From assembly GCA_937890525.1 (NCBI GenBank), contig CALADI010000004.1, positions 48,680 through 112,679 of the forward strand: a stretch of 64,000 bases of DNA, in the 5' to 3' direction. Positions 25,342-33,423 of the stretch are shown here, piece after piece. Numbering within the stretch: position 1 is the stretch's first letter; every line of letters starts with the position of its first letter. This DNA is from an uncultured Clostridia bacterium (GTDB lineage Bacteria; Bacillota; Clostridia; Oscillospirales; Oscillospiraceae). Position numbers and translations under genes: made by a program. Below the pieces are notes generated by a model. That model made no database searches. It was not told the origin of the DNA and worked only from the letters and a program-made list of their open reading frames with translations.

Positions 25342-26082
25342 ATGCAAAAGCTAATGGGTCTGCTCCGCCGCTGTGTGGAGGACTATCAGATGATCGAAGC
25401 CGGGGATGCCATCGCCGTGGGCGTCTCCGGGGGAAAGGATTCGCTGGTGCTGCTGAAGCTGCTGGCGGGTCTGCGGGAATACCACAATCAGCCCTTTACG
25501 CTGGAAGCCATTACCATCGATATGGGTTTCGGCATGGACTACTCGGGCATACAGGCCATGTGCGACGAATTGAATGTACCCTATACCGTGGTCAAGACCG
25601 AGATTGGTCCCATCATCTTTGACTACCGAAAAGAGAAGAATCCCTGTTCTATGTGTGCCAAAATGCGCCGCGGGGCGCTGAATCAAGCCATCAAGGAGCG
25701 GGGGATGAACAAACTGGCGCTGGGGCATCACTATGATGATGCGGTGGAGACTTTTGTGATGAGTCTTCTGTACGAGGGGCGGATCAGCTGCTTCCAGCCT
25801 GTGACCAATTTGGATCGGATGGGCGTGATCCAGATTCGCCCCATGCTGTATCTGTCGGAAAAGACGGTGGATCACTTTGCCCAGCGGATGGAGCTTCCGG
25901 TGATCTCCAACCGCTGCCCTGTGGACAAGCACACCAAGCGGGAGGAGATCAAGGAATTGGTCTATGAACTTTCGGGCAGATACCCGGATTTCAAGGAGCG
26001 GGTGTTCGGCGCCATGCAGCGCTATCCCCTTGCGGAGTGGGAGCCCAAGGGCAGATACAAGCGTCCGAAAATTCAAGATTGA
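25342..26082 (+). CDS. TtcA-like tRNA thiolation ATPase (PP-loop)
   Basis: The 246-residue protein has the PP-loop GVSGGKDSLVLLKLL near residue 30 that activates tRNA by adenylation. CSMCAKMRRGAL near residue 97 and SNRCPVDKHTKREE provide cysteines that in TtcA/TtuA-type enzymes hold an iron-sulfur cluster. GHHYDDAVETFVMSLLYEGRI is the conserved central block. E. coli TtcA makes 2-thiocytidine at position 32; whether this short clostridial form does the same is inference. An AAGGAG site precedes the ATG. A small membrane-protein gene follows. Confidence 0.87.
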   Translation: MQKLMGLLRRCVEDYQMIEAGDAIAVGVSGGKDSLVLLKLLAGLREYHNQPFTLEAITIDMGFGMDYSGIQAMCDELNVPYTVVKTEIGPIIFDYRKEKNPCSMCAKMRRGALNQAIKERGMNKLALGHHYDDAVETFVMSLLYEGRISCFQPVTNLDRMGVIQIRPMLYLSEKTVDHFAQRMELPVISNRCPVDKHTKREEIKELVYELSGRYPDFKERVFGAMQRYPLAEWEPKGRYKRPKIQD

Positions 26083-26139
26083 CAGGGTATAGTTTCCCTG
26101 CGGTTGGGCTATGATCCCATGCAGGGAGGCGGATACGAT

Positions 26140-26397
26140 ATGGTAAAAGGGAATTCCAAACAGGTGATCGTGGTGCATCCTACGGATCAGACCATGTTTG
26201 AACAGGCGATCTTCATTCTCAAGGACAATGCCGTTGGCAAGGACGGCGTGACAGACGAGGCGCTTCTTAGGGAAGCAAAGCAGCTGATCCGGGAGCCGGC
26301 GTGCCGGAAGCACCGCTGGCTGAATGCCGGACCGGTCTGGGCCTGCGGCGGTGCCGCTGTCACGGGCTTTTTGTGGCTGGCGCTGTCCATCTGGTGA
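26140..26397 (+). CDS. Small protein with C-terminal membrane helix, function unknown
   Basis: The 85-residue protein starts MVKGNSKQVIVVHPTDQTMFEQAIFIL, a short strand-helix unit, and ends with a hydrophobic helix (GPVWACGGAAVTGFLWLALSIW). GGGAGG lies 10 bases before the ATG; a TTG further upstream has no ribosome site. Proteins of this shape occur widely in Clostridia, sometimes mislabelled as translation factors. Nothing in the sequence gives a function. Confidence 0.75.
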   Translation: MVKGNSKQVIVVHPTDQTMFEQAIFILKDNAVGKDGVTDEALLREAKQLIREPACRKHRWLNAGPVWACGGAAVTGFLWLALSIW

Positions 26398-26398
26398 C

Positions 26399-26427
26399 TT
26401 GCAGACCGGGCAGATCTATGTTACAAT
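26399..26427 (+). promoter_or_regulatory. Promoter of dusB
   Basis: TTGCAG (26399-26404), 17 bases, TACAAT (26422-26427), overlapping the stop of the preceding small gene. Confidence 0.65.
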
Positions 26428-26451
26428 AGCCCCCATTAGGAGGGGATATTT

Positions 26452-27417
26452 ATGCAGATCGGGTCTTTGCAGGTCCCGGGGATGGTGGCTTTGGCGCCCA
26501 TGGCCGGGGTCACAGATCTGGCATTTCGGACGGTGTGCGCCGACCTCGGCGCATCCATGACGGTGACGGAGATGGTGTCTTCCCGGGCACTGGTTTATCG
26601 GGATCAAAAGAGCAGGGGACTGCTCAAGCGCAACGATAACAGCGTGTGCGGTGCACAGATTTTCGGGAATGATCCTGCCATCATGGCAGAAGCTGCTGCT
26701 ATGGCGGCAGAGATCTCCGGCTGTGACTTTATCGACATCAATATGGGCTGTCCCATGCCCAAAATCGCCAACAACGGCGATGGCAGCGGACTGATGAAAA
26801 ATCCGGAATTGGCGGGCAGCATCGTCCGGGCAGTCAGCGACAATCTGAAGATCCCGGTGACGGTGAAATGCCGGCTGGGATGGGACAAGGGCAGCATCAA
26901 TGTGGAGGACTTCGGCAAGCGCATGGAGGACAGCGGCGCATCGGCGCTGACCGTCCACGGACGAACTAGAAGCATGCTGTATACCGGGGTCGCAGACTGG
27001 GATAGGATCGGTAAGGTCAAGCGCCTGCTCTCCATCCCCGTGATCGCCAATGGTGACATCACCGATGGCGCCAAGGCGGTGGAGTGCCTGCGAAGGACTG
27101 GGGCAGACTATCTGATGGTGGGGCGTGCCAGTTTTGGCGATCCGTGGCTGTTTGAGCAAATCAATGCGGCTCTGGCGGGAGAACCTGCTGTGGAGCGTCC
27201 GCCGCTGGCTCAGCGGATGGAGACAGCCCGCAGCCAGATCTTGATTGCTCAGGCGGACAAGGGGGAGCATATCGCATCTCTGGAAGCCAGAAAGCATCTG
27301 GCGTGGTATCTGCGGGGCGTCCCCTATGCCAGCTATTATAAGGAGAAGATCAGTTCCATCTCCACGGTGGCGCAGGCAATGGAGATCATCGACGGGATCA
27401 AGCGGGATCTTCGGTAA
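26452..27417 (+). CDS. dusB: tRNA-dihydrouridine synthase
   Basis: The 321-residue flavoenzyme reduces uridines in the tRNA D-loop. The TIM barrel opens with ALAPMAGVTDLAFRTVC. The signature INMGCPMPKIANNGDGSGLM near residue 100 includes the catalytic Cys. KCRLGWDKG, TVHGRTRSMLYTGVADWD, VIANGDITDG and LMVGRASFGDPWLFEQI follow in the order seen in DusB, where they form the FMN site. AGGAGGGG precedes the ATG. The gene has its own promoter and terminator, so it is a single unit here. Confidence 0.95.
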   Translation: MQIGSLQVPGMVALAPMAGVTDLAFRTVCADLGASMTVTEMVSSRALVYRDQKSRGLLKRNDNSVCGAQIFGNDPAIMAEAAAMAAEISGCDFIDINMGCPMPKIANNGDGSGLMKNPELAGSIVRAVSDNLKIPVTVKCRLGWDKGSINVEDFGKRMEDSGASALTVHGRTRSMLYTGVADWDRIGKVKRLLSIPVIANGDITDGAKAVECLRRTGADYLMVGRASFGDPWLFEQINAALAGEPAVERPPLAQRMETARSQILIAQADKGEHIASLEARKHLAWYLRGVPYASYYKEKISSISTVAQAMEIIDGIKRDLR

Positions 27418-27420
27418 AAG

Positions 27421-27460
27421 AAAACGCATCTGACGGTACAGAACCGGCAGATGCGTTTTT
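27421..27460. terminator. Terminator after dusB, probably bidirectional
   Basis: AAAACGCATCTG (27421-27432) pairs with CAGATGCGTTTT, extended by CGG/CCG, followed by T residues. It also lies just past the end of the minus-strand zinc permease gene. Confidence 0.8.
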
Positions 27461-27469
27461 TGTATGGGA

Positions 27470-28306
27470 TCAGGCGGTCTTCTTGCGGAAGGCGAAGGTG
27501 ACGGCGAAGATCAGCGCAAGGGTCAGGCTGATGGCGGCCCCCGCAGAGGCGCCGAGGTGATACGACAGGATCAACCCAGCTATGGAAGCGCCCAGCGCAA
27601 ACAAAATGGAGAACAGGTGATACTGGCGCAGATTCCGGGAGACATTCCGTGCCGAAGCTGCGGGCAGTACCAGCAGGGAGTTGAGCATCAGTAGCCCCAC
27701 CCAGTTGATGGCCAGCGTGACCACCACGGCGATGGCAACGGTGAACATGGTCTGCATCAGATCCACCCGGATCCCCCGGGAGGAAGCAAGCTGGGGGTGT
27801 ACCGCGGCGAGGGTCAGGCGGTTGATGTTCACCCACCAGAAGACCGCCACAGCCAGCAGCACCACCAGCAAAACGCCGATCTCGGCGGGAGTGACGGACA
27901 GCACATCACCGATGAGGTACTTGTTGTACTTGGTGAAGCTGCCGCCGCCCAAGGTGGCAACGAAAATGCCCAGCGCCACCGCTGTGCTGGAAAAGACGCC
28001 GATCAGCGTGTCTGCCGCTTGGTTGGAGCGGCTGCGGACAAAGCTGAACAGCAGAGCAAAGGCTACCGCAAAGGCCACCGCCACGGGGACAGGCGCAAGA
28101 CCGCAGATGCATCCGATGGCGATGCCGGTGAAGGCGGAGTGCCCCAGCGCATCAGAGAAAAAGCTCATCCGTCCGGTGACGATCATGGTGGACATCAGCC
28201 CGAACAGGGGAGAAAGAAGCAGCAGTGCCAGAAGGGCATTCTTCATGAACTCCCAATGGAGCATCTCAAAGGGCAACAGATCCCACAGGGTATACCAAAG
28301 CTGCAT
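27470..28306 (-). CDS. znuB: Metal ABC transporter permease (ZnuB-like)
   Basis: The 278-residue membrane protein of the ABC-3 family has about eight to nine helices. GRMSFFSDALGHSAFTGIAIG near residue 47 is the family hallmark, and NWVGLLMLNSLLVLPAASARN near 200 the conserved second block. AGGAGGG precedes the ATG. The three genes binding protein-ATPase-permease follow each other within 2 bases, transcribed in that order on the minus strand. The His-rich binding protein makes zinc the likely metal; manganese is the alternative. Confidence 0.92.
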   Translation of the reverse strand: MQLWYTLWDLLPFEMLHWEFMKNALLALLLLSPLFGLMSTMIVTGRMSFFSDALGHSAFTGIAIGCICGLAPVPVAVAFAVAFALLFSFVRSRSNQAADTLIGVFSSTAVALGIFVATLGGGSFTKYNKYLIGDVLSVTPAEIGVLLVVLLAVAVFWWVNINRLTLAAVHPQLASSRGIRVDLMQTMFTVAIAVVVTLAINWVGLLMLNSLLVLPAASARNVSRNLRQYHLFSILFALGASIAGLILSYHLGASAGAAISLTLALIFAVTFAFRKKTA

Positions 28307-28307
28307 A

Positions 28308-29054
28308 TCAAAGCCCTCCTTTCATATGGAACGCCCTGCGGAAGGCGTCGGATCGGAGCACCTGCTGTGCGTCCCCTTGGTTCAACACCTGACGGTCGAT
28401 CAGCACGACCTGGTCGGCATACTTGGGCAGCATGGAAAAGTCGTGAGTGGTCATGAGGATGGACAGGTCAAAGGTTCTGCGGATCTCATCGAGCATATCC
28501 ATCAGATTGGTCATCCCCTCGATATCCACGCCGGAAAGCGGCTCATCCAAGATCAAGATATTGGGCAGAGGTTCCAGCGCCAGCGCCAGAAGCACCCGCT
28601 GCAACTCTCCGCCGGAGAGGGTGCCCACCCGCTTGTCTATCAGATCTTCACCGTGGACACGATGCAGACAGGCGGCGATTTTTTGCCGCAGACTGCGGCT
28701 CTGCCCCAGAAATGCAGGGCGTTTGCTCAGGCAGCAGGTGAACAGGTCGGCCACCGAGATGGGATCCCCGGGGTCGAAACTGGGGGATTGGGGCACATAG
28801 CCGATCCGTGCCTTGACCCGGTGGTCACCGGGGACGGAAAAGGTGATGCTGCCTTCATACTCCCGCTGTCCCAGCAGCGCCTTGAGCAGGGTGGATTTAC
28901 CGGCACCGTTGGGACCGATCAGCGCCACCATCTGCCCGCAATGGACATGGAGGTTCACATCTTTCAGAACGGTGTCCCCACCGATTTTTACGGAAACATT
29001 TTGAACCTTCAAGCAGCAGGAATCGTGACAGCCGCCTTGGTGAAAAGAACTCAT
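28308..29054 (-). CDS. znuC: Metal ABC transporter ATP-binding protein (ZnuC-like)
   Basis: The 248-residue ATPase has Walker A GPNGAGKST near residue 45, signature LSGGELQRVLLALAL, Walker B ILILDEPLSGVD and switch His in LMTTHDFSML. The extreme N-terminus FHQGGCHDSCC places two His and three Cys before the ATPase fold, a plausible soft-metal site; E. coli ZnuC has no such prefix. It lies between the binding protein and permease genes with 1-2 base gaps; a GGAGG within the upstream gene's end serves as ribosome site. Confidence 0.93.
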   Translation of the reverse strand: MSSFHQGGCHDSCCLKVQNVSVKIGGDTVLKDVNLHVHCGQMVALIGPNGAGKSTLLKALLGQREYEGSITFSVPGDHRVKARIGYVPQSPSFDPGDPISVADLFTCCLSKRPAFLGQSRSLRQKIAACLHRVHGEDLIDKRVGTLSGGELQRVLLALALEPLPNILILDEPLSGVDIEGMTNLMDMLDEIRRTFDLSILMTTHDFSMLPKYADQVVLIDRQVLNQGDAQQVLRSDAFRRAFHMKGGL

Positions 29055-29055
29055 A

Positions 29056-29949
29056 TTATTGCAGCGCCTCCTTCAGCGTGTCGATGTTGTGGTACATGGC
29101 TGCGAAATAGTCATCCCCTGCCATGGCCATGTCCAGAGCATAGACCGGGATATCCGCTGAAGCGGAGATGATAGAGGCGGCAGAGACCGCTCCGTTGACC
29201 TCGGTGAAGATGGCGGGGAGGTGATGATCCGCTGCAAGCCGGATCAGATGGGTCAATTCTCCGGCGGATGCTTCGCTGCCGGAATCCTCTTCGATGGCCT
29301 CCAGAATGTGCAGGTCATAGGCATCCGCCAGGTAGCCAAAGCCATCATGGAAGGTGATGAGCTCCCGGCAGGACAATGCATCAAGCTGCTGAGCGCCATA
29401 GGCATCCAGCACTTCCAACTGCTGGGTCAACTGCCGGAGATTTTCTTCGAAGATTTGGGAATGCTGAGGATATTCCTCGGTCAGCCCGGCGCAAATATTG
29501 GACGCCATCACAGCGGCATTTTTTGGAGAAAGCCAGATGTGGGGATCGGACTCATGGTGATGGTGGGAGGGAGCGGCTTCCTCCTCATGATCGTGCTCGT
29601 GAGGTTCAAGAAGGGAGATCCCGGGGGAAGCATCGACAACCCTATCGGCTTTTGATAGAGGTTCAGCCATGAATTCCTCCAGCCCAGCACCGGAGATGAC
29701 CACCACTTGGGCACCCTCAATGGCGCGCATTTGATCCACGGTGAGGGTGTAGTCGTGCAGACAGGATACACTCTGGGTGACCAGACGGGTGACAGTGATG
29801 GGGGTGCCTTGGGTAATGGCGGTGGTAAATTGATATACAGGGAGGGTGGTGGCTGCAACCTGAGCGCATGGAGCATGGGAACAGGCGCTCATCGTCAGGC
29901 ACAGCGCCAGTACGATTAGAAAAGAAAGGTGTTTTTTCATGTATTTCAT
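29056..29949 (-). CDS. znuA: Zinc-type ABC transporter substrate-binding lipoprotein (ZnuA-like)
   Basis: The 297-residue protein has a lipoprotein signal peptide (LALCLTMSAC, Cys near 23) and the ZnuA fold. Metal-ligand positions fall in SCLHDY near 63, DPHIWLSP near 136 and FHDGFGYLA near 200. Between the first two is a His/Glu/Asp-rich loop (about residues 117-135 with a four-His run) that in zinc-specific proteins gathers metal. Two in-frame ATGs three codons apart (29949, 29940) are both possible; neither has a strong ribosome site. First gene of the znuACB operon. Confidence 0.93.
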   Translation of the reverse strand: MKYMKKHLSFLIVLALCLTMSACSHAPCAQVAATTLPVYQFTTAITQGTPITVTRLVTQSVSCLHDYTLTVDQMRAIEGAQVVVISGAGLEEFMAEPLSKADRVVDASPGISLLEPHEHDHEEEAAPSHHHHESDPHIWLSPKNAAVMASNICAGLTEEYPQHSQIFEENLRQLTQQLEVLDAYGAQQLDALSCRELITFHDGFGYLADAYDLHILEAIEEDSGSEASAGELTHLIRLAADHHLPAIFTEVNGAVSAASIISASADIPVYALDMAMAGDDYFAAMYHNIDTLKEALQ

Positions 29950-30067
29950 CCGTTCTGTTGGGAAAATCCCATATAATAGCCAGCCCTAAGCAGAAGAACA
30001 GACAGACCGGCGATTTCGGTGGTATAATAACCGCCTAGGCAGTCATTATATCATGTTTTTGGAAAAA

Positions 30068-30103
30068 AACAAGAAAAAAGAGGACTGCATAGAACAGTCC
30101 TCT
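30068..30103 (-). terminator. Terminator of the 76-residue protein gene
   Basis: AGAGGACTG (30079-30087)/CAGTCCTCT (30095-30103) with a 7-base loop; on the minus strand a T-rich run follows. Confidence 0.8.
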
Positions 30104-30122
30104 CAGCCGGTGCATATCACGA

Positions 30123-30353
30123 TCAATGTTGATCCAGCCATGCGTTGACCTTGGTCTTGGCCAGACGCAGGATATCCTCAGCAGGATAGGGAGACGCCTC
30201 TCCGCCGAAGACATACAGGAAGTACAGTCCCCCGGGAGTCTGATAGAGGGATTCTTCATATCCGGCGGGATCGCCAAAAGAGCCAACGGTGGTCTTCTTG
30301 ATCAGGGTTGCGGTTTCGGTGTCATATTCCTTTTTGCAAATGATCTTTTTCAT
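30123..30353 (-). CDS. Small conserved-looking protein, function unknown
   Basis: The 76-residue soluble protein starts MKKIICKKEYDTETATLIKK and contains YEESLYQTPGGLYFLYVFGGE and a C-terminal helix. The pattern of strands then helix looks like a compact single domain, with no motif that I can assign. AAAGGAGG precedes the ATG, a promoter lies 30-60 bases upstream and a terminator 20 bases downstream, so the gene is well supported even though its role is unknown. Confidence 0.8.
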   Translation of the reverse strand: MKKIICKKEYDTETATLIKKTTVGSFGDPAGYEESLYQTPGGLYFLYVFGGEASPYPAEDILRLAKTKVNAWLDQH

Positions 30354-30383
30354 TGAGCTAACCTCCTTTACTGGTTGGTTTTA

Positions 30384-30411
30384 ATTATACACATTTGAAA
30401 ATGAAATGCAA
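30384..30411 (-). promoter_or_regulatory. Promoter of the 76-residue protein gene
   Basis: On the minus strand TTGCAT (30406-30411), 16 bases, TATAAT (30384-30389). Confidence 0.7.
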
Positions 30412-30597
30412 GGATTTGTTAAATTTTCTCGGCAAAAACATGGAGATTTTCAGAGAAATATTAGACGAAAAAGCGACTGCATGGGATTGCCCGTTGTGAA
30501 CAGTTTACAAAAAGCAGCATTTCAGAATTGTACCGCTTGTGAGCAGGTGAGAAAAGCAGATCATGAGATCAAAGGAGCCATGTCCGCATGAAGCGCA

Positions 30598-30626
30598 TTG
30601 TTTTTTCGCAGATGATATGCTATGAT
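30598..30626 (+). promoter_or_regulatory. Promoter of GNAT gene
   Basis: TTGTTT (30598-30603), 17 bases ending TGC, TATGAT (30621-30626). It sits inside the longest open frame and so argues for the downstream start at 30654. Confidence 0.6.
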
Positions 30627-30653
30627 GTGCCCAAACACGAGAGGATGATATTT

Positions 30654-31298
30654 ATGCAGGATATTCCGATTTTTACAACGGAGGATGGCGTTGCAAGCCT
30701 GATCCTGAAGCAGATCCCATATAGGGAGCAGGCTTATATCCGGGTTCAGGATGTACAGCCGGAGGGCTTGAACAATCTGATCCGGGAATGTGTGGGATTC
30801 TGCCGGGCTGCGGGAGCGGAGCAGGTCTTTGCATCAGGGCACCCGGGGCTGGAGACTTATCCGCTGCACACGATCATATATGACATGGCAGGGGAGGTCA
30901 TCTGCAATGAGCCGCCCTTGGGACGGCTGTGGCCGGTGACGGAGGAAACGGTCAGCCGCTGGCGTACCATATATAATGAGAGAATGAAAGGGATAGACAA
31001 TGCGGCAACCCTATCTTCCTTCGATGAGAAACAGATCCTAGAAAGCGGCGGCGCCTATTTTGTCCATGACGGGGCAGAACTCTGGGGGATCGGGTGGCTG
31101 GAGGAAGATCGGCTCCTTGCGGTGGCGTCGGTGAAGCCGGGGATGGGACAGTCCGTTCTGGAAGTGTTGATGAGCGTCTGCGGCAGCAACCGTCTGACAT
31201 TGGAAGTGGCCTCTACCAATCAACGGGCGATGAGATTGTATGAATCCATGGGGTTTCTGAAAACGGGAGAAAAGAGCCGGTGGTATCGGGTGATGTGA
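30654..31298 (+). CDS. GNAT family N-acetyltransferase
   Basis: The 214-residue protein has a divergent N-terminal half and a C-terminal GNAT half. The latter has LLAVASVKPGMGQSVLEVLMSVC (motif A region with the shortened GMGQ loop) and LTLEVASTNQRAMRLYESMGFLKTGEKSRWYRV, the usual end of acetyltransferases. The substrate is not evident. Start chosen at 30654, because GAGAGG lies 8 bases upstream and a promoter overlaps the earlier ATG at 30588; an ATG at 30645 is too close to the ribosome site. Confidence 0.85.
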   Translation: MQDIPIFTTEDGVASLILKQIPYREQAYIRVQDVQPEGLNNLIRECVGFCRAAGAEQVFASGHPGLETYPLHTIIYDMAGEVICNEPPLGRLWPVTEETVSRWRTIYNERMKGIDNAATLSSFDEKQILESGGAYFVHDGAELWGIGWLEEDRLLAVASVKPGMGQSVLEVLMSVCGSNRLTLEVASTNQRAMRLYESMGFLKTGEKSRWYRVM

Positions 31299-31307
31299 CA
31301 AAAGATA

Positions 31308-31329
31308 TGTCAAGGAAAAGTACTTGACA
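31308..31329. repeat. Inverted repeat copy 1 at the ylxM promoter
   Basis: TGTCAAG (31308-31314)-N8-CTTGACA (31323-31329). The right arm contains the -35 box of the ylxM promoter. A second copy lies exactly 53 bases downstream. Confidence 0.85.
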
Positions 31330-31352
31330 AACGAAGCAGGATGTAGTATCAT
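31324..31352 (+). promoter_or_regulatory. Promoter of ylxM-ffh operon
   Basis: Perfect TTGACA (31324-31329), 17 bases, TATCAT (31347-31352). Transcription should start close to 31359, just before the second palindrome. Confidence 0.75.
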
Positions 31353-31360
31353 ATGCAAAG

Positions 31361-31382
31361 TGTCAAGGGAAACTCCTTGACA
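31361..31382. repeat. Inverted repeat copy 2 in the ylxM leader
   Basis: TGTCAAGG (31361-31368)-N6-CCTTGACA (31375-31382) repeats the promoter palindrome. It would fold in the mRNA as an 8-pair hairpin ending directly before the AAGGAGG ribosome site, while CTCCT inside it can instead pair with that AGGAG. Confidence 0.85.
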
Positions 31383-31394
31383 AGGAGGACATTC

Positions 31395-31739
31395 ATGGAT
31401 GCTTTGCAGATGGTTCTGCTGTTTGATTACTATGGCGATCTTCTTACCGAGCGCCAGCGGATGTGCCTTGATCTCCGATTTAATCAGGATCTGTCCCTGA
31501 GTGAGATCGCTCAGGAATTGGGCGTCAGTCGGCAGGGCGTGTATGACAATATCACCCGGGCAGAGGCGCTCCTGCAAAATATGGAGGAGAAGACAGGCTG
31601 TGTACGCAGGGATCTTTCCCACCGCAAGGCTGTGGAGCAGATCCGCAGTGCGCTGGAGCCGCTGCTTGCACATGACGATCCGTATGTGAGGGAAGCGGCA
31701 GAGCGTGCCGCTGCTGCTGCGGATGGCATCGAGGAGTAA
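31395..31739 (+). CDS. ylxM: YlxM family putative DNA-binding protein
   Basis: The 114-residue protein carries a sigma-70 region-4-like helix-turn-helix (LTERQRMCLDLRFNQDLSLSEIAQELGVSRQGVYDNITRAEALL) and an acidic helical tail. YlxM genes sit directly before ffh in Firmicutes, and in streptococci the protein interacts with the signal recognition particle. The ATG at 31395 follows AAGGAGG; an ATG at 31353 is inside the promoter. It ends 3 bases before ffh. The palindrome pair at its promoter makes autoregulation a reasonable hypothesis. Confidence 0.93.
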   Translation: MDALQMVLLFDYYGDLLTERQRMCLDLRFNQDLSLSEIAQELGVSRQGVYDNITRAEALLQNMEEKTGCVRRDLSHRKAVEQIRSALEPLLAHDDPYVREAAERAAAAADGIEE

Positions 31740-31742
31740 ACT

Positions 31743-33092
31743 ATGGCATTTGAAGGCTTAACCGAAAAAATCAGCGCCACCTTCAAAAAGCTGCGTGGCA
31801 AAGGCAGACTGAAAGAATCCGATGTGAAGGAGGCTATGCGGGAGATCCGCATGGCGCTGCTGGAAGCGGATGTCAGTTATAAAGTATGTAAGGACTTCAC
31901 CAAGTCCGTGACTGAGCGGTGCATCGGCGCCGATGTGCTGGAGTCGCTGACCCCGGCGCAGATGATCGTCAAGATCGTCAATGAGGAGCTTACCAAGCTG
32001 ATGGGCTCCGATACCAAGCACATTACCACCAACCCCAACGGACCCACAGTCATCATGCTGGTGGGACTCCAAGGTGCGGGTAAGACCACTAACGGCTCCA
32101 AATTGGCGGGGCTGATGAAGCGTCAGGGGAAGAATCCTCTGTTGGTGGCCTGTGATATTTACCGCCCTGCTGCCATCGCCCAGCTGAAGGTCTGCGGCGA
32201 GAAGCTGGGGATCCCGGTATTTGAAATGGGACAGGAGAATCCTGTCACCATCGCCAAGGAGGCGGTGCTCTATGCCCGCCAACACGGTCACGACTTCGTT
32301 TTTCTGGATACTGCCGGCCGCCTGCATGTGGACGAGCAGCTGATGGAAGAGCTGAAGAATATCAAAAACACCGTAAAGCCCGACGAGATCATGCTTGTGG
32401 TTGACGCCATGACCGGTCAAGATGCGGTGAATGCAGCCCAGAGTTTCAACGACTGGCTGGATATCGACTCGGTGATGCTGTCCAAGCTGGACGGTGACGC
32501 CAGAGGCGGCGCAGCACTGTCGGTGCGTGCCATTACCGGCAAGCCCATCAAGTTCTGCGGCATGGGTGAAAAGTTGGAGGACATCGAACCCTTCCATCCG
32601 GATCGCATGGCATCCCGGATCTTGGGCATGGGCGATGTGCTGAGCCTGATTGAAAAGGCGGAGCAGGCCTATGACGCCAAGAAGGCGGCTGAGATGGAGG
32701 AAAAACTCCGCTCCAATCGGTTCACCCTTCAGGACTACTATGACCAGTTGGTTCAGCTCAAGAGCATGGGTTCCATGGAGGAGATCCTTGCTCAGATGCC
32801 CGGCGGTGCCAACCTCAAGGGCGTCAAGGTGGACGACAAGGCCATGGCGCATACGGAAGCCATTATCCTGTCCATGACCCCTAAGGAACGGGAAACTCCC
32901 AACATCATCAACGCCAACCGGAAAAAGCGGATCGCTGCCGGCGCCGGCGTCAAGGTGGAGGAGGTCAATCGACTGCTCAAGTCCTTTGAACAGATGCGTG
33001 CCCTGATCCGGCAGTTCTCCGGGCCGGGCGCCGCCAAGAAGCTCAAGCGCATGAGAGGCATGGGTGGCTTCGGAGGCTTTGGCGGCTTCTGA
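31743..33092 (+). CDS. ffh: Signal recognition particle protein Ffh
   Basis: The 449-residue GTPase targets nascent membrane proteins to FtsY. It has the N-domain helix bundle to about residue 90. The G-domain follows with P-loop LVGLQGAGKTTNGSKLAG, DTAGRLHVDEQLM, TKLDGDARGGAAL-like text (SKLDGDARGGAALS) and GMGEKLEDIEPFHPDR. The methionine-rich M domain from about 300 (LVQLKSMGSMEEILAQMPG) ends in a Gly-Phe repeat (MGGFGGFGGF) and binds the SRP RNA and signal peptides. Second gene of the operon after ylxM. Confidence 0.98.
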   Translation: MAFEGLTEKISATFKKLRGKGRLKESDVKEAMREIRMALLEADVSYKVCKDFTKSVTERCIGADVLESLTPAQMIVKIVNEELTKLMGSDTKHITTNPNGPTVIMLVGLQGAGKTTNGSKLAGLMKRQGKNPLLVACDIYRPAAIAQLKVCGEKLGIPVFEMGQENPVTIAKEAVLYARQHGHDFVFLDTAGRLHVDEQLMEELKNIKNTVKPDEIMLVVDAMTGQDAVNAAQSFNDWLDIDSVMLSKLDGDARGGAALSVRAITGKPIKFCGMGEKLEDIEPFHPDRMASRILGMGDVLSLIEKAEQAYDAKKAAEMEEKLRSNRFTLQDYYDQLVQLKSMGSMEEILAQMPGGANLKGVKVDDKAMAHTEAIILSMTPKERETPNIINANRKKRIAAGAGVKVEEVNRLLKSFEQMRALIRQFSGPGAAKKLKRMRGMGGFGGFGGF

Positions 33093-33159
33093 TTATTTGG
33101 TTCGCTGAAAGCAATCTGCTTTGCGATATATAGAAATGTTTATTTGGAGGTGAATACTC

Positions 33160-33399
33160 ATGGTTAAGATCAGACTGAGAAGAATGGGTGCTAAGAAGGC
33201 TCCTTTCTACCGTATCGTTGTTGCTGATTCCCGCTCCCCCCGTGACGGTCGTTGCATCGAGGAGATCGGCGTTTACAATCCTCTGACCGAGCCCGCCGTC
33301 ATCAAGGTCGACGTGGAGAAGGCGCAGAATTGGATCAAGAACGGCGCTCAGCCCACCGACACCGTCCGTGGTCTGCTGAAGAAGGCTGGCGTTCTGTAA
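33160..33399 (+). CDS. rpsP: 30S ribosomal protein S16
   Basis: The 79-residue protein has the invariant S16 start [24 protein letters not shown], then [13 protein letters not shown] and a C-terminal helix. GGAGGTG precedes the ATG. It lies 67 bases after ffh and 24 before khpA in the classical ffh-rpsP-khpA-rimM-trmD order. Confidence 0.98.
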   Translation: MVKIRLRRMGAKKAPFYRIVVADSRSPRDGRCIEEIGVYNPLTEPAVIKVDVEKAQNWIKNGAQPTDTVRGLLKKAGVL

Positions 33400-33423
33400 G
33401 GATACCGCAAAAGGAGAAGCGCA

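Larger units (their letters stand above)
30354..30653. other. 300-bp intergenic region: two divergent promoters only
   Basis: The stretch holds the minus-strand promoter at 30384-30411 and the plus-strand promoter at 30598-30626. The middle (about 30420-30590) is AT-richer than its surroundings; I see no gene, RNA fold or repeat in it. Confidence 0.6.
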
